From positions 682,001 through 746,000 of the forward strand of contig JAZGUH010000120.1 of the NCBI GenBank assembly GCA_037893225.1: a DNA stretch of 64,000 nt, given 5' to 3'. A program made the translations under genes and the position numbers. The notes beneath the pieces were generated by a model, which did not search any database, was not told the origin of the DNA, and saw only the letters and a list, made by a program, of their open reading frames with translations. The stretch's first letter is position 1. The number at the start of each line of letters is the position of its first letter. The stretch comes from Hippasteria phrygiana. Taxonomy: Eukaryota; Echinodermata; Asteroidea; Valvatida; Goniasteridae. Of this stretch, positions 59,665 to 64,000 are shown piece by piece.

Positions 59665-62532
59665 ATGCGGGAATGCAGAAAAATTGGATCGAAAAACCTA
59701 CTCGCTTATCTCGGCCACCATTCGGCTGACGTTGGGTCTAAGGAGCTTGATATTGGTCTGGATGTTGCTGAGAAGTCACTCTTTCCAACAGTATCAAGAT
59801 TGAGTGCAATTTCGTTCAACATCGGGTCGAAAAACGGCGTCATTTGGGGCCCAAGTTGCGTGGTGGGGGTGTCGGCTAGTCCGATTGTATAGCATGTGCA
59901 GTTATGCGGGAATGCAGACAAATTAGTTCGAAAAAACTACTCGCTTATCTCGGCCACCATTCGGCTGAACTTGGGTCTGAGGAGCTGGATATTGGTCTGG
60001 ATGTTGCTGAGAAGTCACTCTTTCCAACAGTATCAAGATTGGGCGCAATTTCCTTCAACATCGGGTCGAAAAACGGCGTCATTTGGGGCCCAAGTTGCGT
60101 GGTGGGGGTCTCGGCTAGTCCCATTGTATAGCATGTGCAGTTATGCGGGAATGCAGAAAAATTAGATCGAAAAACCTACTCGCTTATCTCGGCCACCATT
60201 CGGCTAAACTTGGGTCCGAGGAGCTGGATATTGGTCTGGATGTTGCTGAGAAGTCACTCTTTCCAACAGTATCAAGATTGGGCGCAAATTCGTTCAACAT
60301 CGGGACGAAAAACGGCGTCATTTGGGGCCCAAGTTGCGTGGTGGGGGTGTCGGCTAGTCCCATTGTATAGCATGTGCAGTTATGCGAGAATGTAGAAAGA
60401 TTAGATCGAAAAACCTACTTGCTTATCTCGGCCACTATTCGGCTGAACGTGGGTCTGAGGAGCTGGATATTGGTCTGGATGTTGCTGAGAAGTCACTCTT
60501 TCCAACAGTATCAAGATTGGGCGCAAATTCGTTCAACATCGGGTCGAAAAACGGCCTCATTTGGGGCCCAAGTTGAGTGGTGGGGGTGTCGGCTAGTCCC
60601 ATTGTATAGCATGTGCAGTTATGCGGGAATGCAGACAAATTGGATCGAAAAACCTACTCGCTTATCTCGGCCACCATTCGGCTGACCTTGGGTCTAAGGA
60701 GCTTGATATTGGTCTGGATGTTGCTGAGAAGTCACTCTTTCCAAAAGTATCAAGATTGGGCGCAATTTCCTTCAACATCGGGTCGAAAAACGGCGTCATT
60801 TGAGGCCCAAGTTGCATGGTGGGGGTCTCGGGTAGTCCCATTGTATACCATGTGCAGTTATGCGGGAATGCAGAAAAATTAGATCGAAAAACCTACTCGC
60901 TTATCTCGGCCACCATTCGGCTGAACGTGGGTCCGAGGAGCTGGATATTGGTCTGGATGTTGCTGAGAAGTCACTCTTTCCAACAGTATCAAGATTGGGC
61001 GCAAATTCGTTCAACATCGGGTCGAAAAACGGCGTCATTTGGGGCCCAAGTTGAGTGGTGGGGGTCTCGGCTAGTCCCATTGTATAGCATGTGCAGTCAT
61101 GCGGGAATGCAGAAAAATTGGATCGAAAAACCTACTCGCTTATCTCGGCCACCATTCGGCTGACGTTGGGTCTAAGGAGCTTGATATTGGTCTGGATGTT
61201 GCTGAGAAGTCACTCTTTCCAACAGTATCAAGATTGAGTGCAATTTCGTTCAACATCGGGTCGAAAAACGGCGTCATTTGGGGCCCAAGTTGCGTGGTGG
61301 GGGTGTCGGCTAGTCCGATTGTATAGCATGTGCAGTTATGCGGGAATGCAGACAAATTAGTTCGAAAAAACTACTCGCTTATCTCGGCCACCATTCGGCT
61401 GAACTTGGGTCTGAGGAGCTGGATATTGGTCTGGATGTTGCTGAGAAGTCACTCTTTCCAACAGTATCAAGATTGGGCGCAATTTCCTTCAACATCGGGT
61501 CGAAAAACGGCGTCATTTGGGGCCCAATTTGCGTGGTGGGGGTCTCGGCTAGTCCCATTGTATAGCATGTGCAGTTATGCGGGAATGCAGAAAAATTAGA
61601 TCGAAAAACCTACTCGCTTATCTCGGCCACCATTCGGCTAAACTTGGGTCCGAGGAGCTGGATATTGGTCTGGATGTTGCTGAGAAGTCACTCTTTCCAA
61701 CAGTATCAAGATTGGGCGCAAATTCGTTCAACATCGGGACGAAAAACGGCGTCATTTGGGGCCCAAGTTGCGTGGTGGGAGTGTCGGCTAGTCCCATTGT
61801 ATAGCATGTGCAGTTATGCGAGAATGTAGAAAGATTAGATCGAAAAACCTACTTGCTTATCTCGGCCACTATTCGGCTGAACGTGGGTCTGAGGAGCTGG
61901 ATATTGGTCTGGATGTTGCTGAGAAGTCACTCTTTCCAACAGTATCAAGATTGGGCGCAAATTCGTTCAACATCGGGTCGAAAAACGGCCTCATTTGGGG
62001 CCCAAGTTGAGTGGTGGGGGTGTCGGCTAGTCCCATTGTATAGCATGTGCAGTTATGCGGGAATGCAGACAAATTGGATCGAAAAACCTACTCGCTTATC
62101 TCGGCCACCATTCGGCTGACCTTGGGTCTAAGGAGCTTGATATTGGTCTGGATGTTGCTGAGAAGTCACTCTTTCCAAAAGTATCAAGATTGGGCGCAAT
62201 TTCCTTCAACATCGGGTCGAAAAACGGCGTCATTTGAGGCCCAAGTTGCATGGTGGGGGTCTCGGGTAGTCCCATTGTATACCATGTGCAGTTATGCGGG
62301 AATGCAGAAAAATTAGATCGAAAAACCTACTCGCTTAACTCGGCCACCATTCGGCTGAACGTGGGTCCGAGGAGCTGGATATTGGTCTGGATGTTGCTGA
62401 GAAGTCACTCTTTCCAACAGTATCAAGATTGGGCGCAAATTCGTTCAACATCGGGTCGAAAAACGGCGTCATTTGGGGCCCAAGTTGAGTGGTGGGGGTC
62501 TCGGCTAGTCCCATTGTATAGCATGTGCAGTT
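59665..62532 (+). repeat. 6-mer HOR, two copies (1,434 bp)
   Basis: Monomers 59665, 59904, 60143, 60382, 60621 and 60860 recur at 61099, 61338, 61577, 61816, 62055 and 62294, offset 1,434 bp. Shared private marks are GACGTTGGGTC with GATTGAGTGC (first), AACGGCCTCATTTGG (fourth), and TTCCAAAAGTATC with TTTGAGGCCCAAGTTGCATGG and TATACCATG (fifth). Monomer 61338 also carries CCCAATTTGCG, found at 53447 but not in its partner 59904, so the copies have exchanged with a third source or acquired it independently. Confidence 0.88.
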
Positions 62533-64000
62533 ATGCGGGAATGCAGACAAATTGGATCGAAAAACCTACTCGCTTATCTCGGCCACCATTCGGCTGACCT
62601 TGGGTCTGAGGAGCTTGATATTGGTCTGGATGTTGCTGAGAAGTCACTCTTTCCAACAGTATCAAGATTGAGCGCAATTTCGTTCAACATCGGGTCGAAA
62701 AACGGCGTCATTTGGGGCCCAAGTTGCGTGGTGGGGGTCTCGGCTAGTCCGATTGTATAGCATGTGCAGTTATGCGGGAATGCAGACAAATTAGTTCGAA
62801 AAAACTACTCGCTTATCTCGGCCACCATTCGGCTGAACTTGGGTCTGAGGAGCTGGATATTGGTCTGGATGTTGCTGAGAAGTCACTCTTTTCAACAGTA
62901 TCAAGATTGGGCGCAATTTCCTTCAACATCGGGTCGAAAAACGGCGTCATTTGGGGCCCAAGTTGCGTGGTGGGGGTCTCGGCTAGTCCCATTGTATAGC
63001 ATGTGCAGTTATGCGGGAATGCAGAAAAATTAGATCGAAAAACCTACTCGCTTATCTCGGCCACCATTCGGCTGAACTTGGGTCCGAGGAGCTGGATATT
63101 GGTCTGGATGTTGCTGAGAAGTCACTCTTTCCAACAGTATCAAGATTGGGCGCAAATTCGTTCAACATCGGGTCGAAAAACGGCGTCATTTGGGGCCCAA
63201 GTTGAGTGGTGGGGGTCTCGGCTAGTCCCATTGTATAGCATGTGCAGTTATGCGGGAATGCAGAAAAATTGGATCGAAAAACCTACTCGCTTATCTCGGC
63301 CACCAAAGGGTGACCTTGGGTCTAAGGAGCTTGATATTGGTCTGGATGTTGCTGAGAAGTCACTCTTTCCAACAGTATCAAGATTGGGCGCAATTTCGTT
63401 CAACATCGGGTCGAAAAACGGCGTCATTTGGGGCCCAAGTTGCGTGGTGGGGGTCTCGGCTAGTCCGATTGTATAGCATGTGCAGTTATGCGGGAATGCA
63501 GAAAAATTAGATCGACAAACCTACTCGCTTATCTCGGCCACCATTCGGCTAAACTTGGGTCCGAGGAGCTGGATATTGGTCTGGATGTTGCTGAGAAGTC
63601 ACTCTTTCCAACAGTATCAAGATTGGGCGCAAATTCGTTCAACATCGGGACGAAAAACGGCGTCATTTGGGGCCCAAGTTGCGTGGTGGGGGTGTCGGCT
63701 AGTCCCATTGTATAGCATGTGCAGTTATGCGAGAATGTAGAAAGATTAGATCGAAAAACCTACTTGCTTATCTCGGCCACTATTCGGCTGAACGTGGGTC
63801 TGAGGAGCTGGATATTGGTCTGGATGTTGCTGAGAAGTCACTCTTTCCAACAGTATCAAGATTGGGCGCAATTTCGTTCAACATCGGGTCGAAAAACGGC
63901 GTCATTTGGGGGCCCAAGTTGCGTGGTGGGGGTGTCGGCTAGTCCCATTGTATAGCATGTGCAGTTATGCGGGAATGCAGAAAAATTAGTTCGAAAAACC
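62533..64000 (+). repeat. Right-end copy of 54164-55631, one monomer shorter
   Basis: Monomers 62772, 63011 and 63250 match 54164, 54403 and 54642 at 8,608 bp (36 monomers), including CTCTTTTCAACAG and the rare CCACCAAAGGGTGACC. Monomers 63488 and 63727 match 55119 and 55358 at 8,369 bp (35 monomers), so the equivalent of 54880 is missing. The junction lies in the common segment at about 63470-63503. The window ends 34 bp into the monomer that starts at 63967, so the array continues beyond it. Confidence 0.87.

Larger units (their letters stand above)
1..64000 (+). repeat. Satellite DNA array, ~239-bp monomer, head-to-tail
   Basis: The window is one tandem array. The marker ATGCGGGAATGCAG (or a 1-2 base variant, often GTGCGGG) recurs every 238-241 bp from 70 to 63967. 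That gives 267 complete monomers plus partial ones at 1-69 and 63967-64000. Common lengths are 239 (standard), 240 (one extra G before GGGCCC) and 241 (GGTTTAAAAAAGCGGCG in place of GGTCGAAAAACGGCG). Single outliers are 238 bp (550 and 54642) and 259 bp (5347). All copies face the same way. No stretch over 300 bp lacks the monomer, so nothing else lies between repeats. A long homogeneous tandem array with higher-order structure is characteristic of eukaryotic satellite DNA. Whether it is centromeric, pericentromeric or subtelomeric cannot be told from sequence alone. Confidence 0.98.

Noticed and set aside
62..63955. Hundreds of overlapping open reading frames of 60-115 codons on both strands, including a recurrent 75-codon frame beginning MRECR in most monomers
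   Set aside because: Several frames are open over the same bases, monomer length is usually 239 (not a multiple of 3), and variants between copies are largely amino-acid-changing, with frames broken by indels. There is no sign of selection for protein, no recognisable domain, and no promoter or ribosome-binding pattern.
1..64000. CRISPR array
   Set aside because: Repeats are about 239 bp and directly adjacent, with no short repeat/unique spacer alternation.
1..64000. Telomeric or subtelomeric short repeats, because of GTGGTGGGGGTGTCGG
   Set aside because: The G-rich string occurs once per 239-bp monomer and is not itself tandemly repeated.
1..64000. Ribosomal intergenic spacer or an rRNA/tRNA gene cluster
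   Set aside because: I saw no rRNA-like segment or tRNA cloverleaf in the monomer, and the unit is too short to hold an rDNA repeat. A spacer subrepeat array is not formally excluded but nothing supports it.
1..64000. Transposable element insertion or terminal repeats
   Set aside because: The monomer phase is unbroken from end to end. There is no gap, target-site duplication or foreign sequence.

Overview
The whole 64 kb window is one uninterrupted tandem satellite array. I find no protein-coding gene, RNA gene, transposon or CRISPR array in it. The unit is a monomer of about 239 bp. Setting each unit to begin at the recurrent ATGCGGGAATGCAG, the window holds 267 complete monomers (first start at 70, last complete one ending at 63966; mean 239.3 bp) with a partial monomer at each end. 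All are head-to-tail on the + strand, with no inversion and no foreign insertion. Long satellite blocks of this kind are typical of eukaryotic heterochromatin (pericentromere, centromere or subtelomere). One monomer counted by hand (13747-13985) is 49% GC with CpG at about the expected frequency. I do not recognise the family and cannot name the species.

Layout. Monomers are grouped in higher-order repeats (HORs) whose size changes along the window: a 7-mer of 1,679 bp (1-5346, about three copies, nearly identical); a rearranged zone carrying a 29-G run (5347-8485); a 10-mer/9-mer (8486-12310); an 11/10-mer with a 2-mer duplication inside it (12311-17811); a 6-mer of 1,435 bp twice (17812-20681); trimers of 718/719 bp inside 17-mer and 14-mer duplications (20682-29294); an 11/10/10-mer in three copies (29295-36709); another 6-mer of 1,435 bp (37188-40057); a 4-mer of 956 bp (40058-42208); a 5-mer of 1,195 bp (42209-44598); a mosaic of copies of segments lying 11.5 and about 20.6 kb to the left (44599-49144); and a right-hand domain (49145-64000) of 8-, 5-, 11- and 6-mer duplications that ends by repeating 54164 onward at an offset of 36 monomers.

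How it works together. Copy offsets are whole numbers of monomers, and hybrid monomers sit where an offset changes by one or a few monomers (11833, 17095, 34318, 63488). This is the expected trace of unequal crossing-over or gene conversion between in-register repeats. Variable sites are concentrated in the first ~90 bp of the monomer. Two blocks (about monomer positions 95-138 and 154-181) are almost invariant. The open reading frames across the array come from the low stop density of the monomer: their differences are largely amino-acid-changing and 239 is not a multiple of 3, so I annotate none as genes.

All comparisons were made by eye. Offsets come from exact monomer positions, but I computed no percent identities or alignments.
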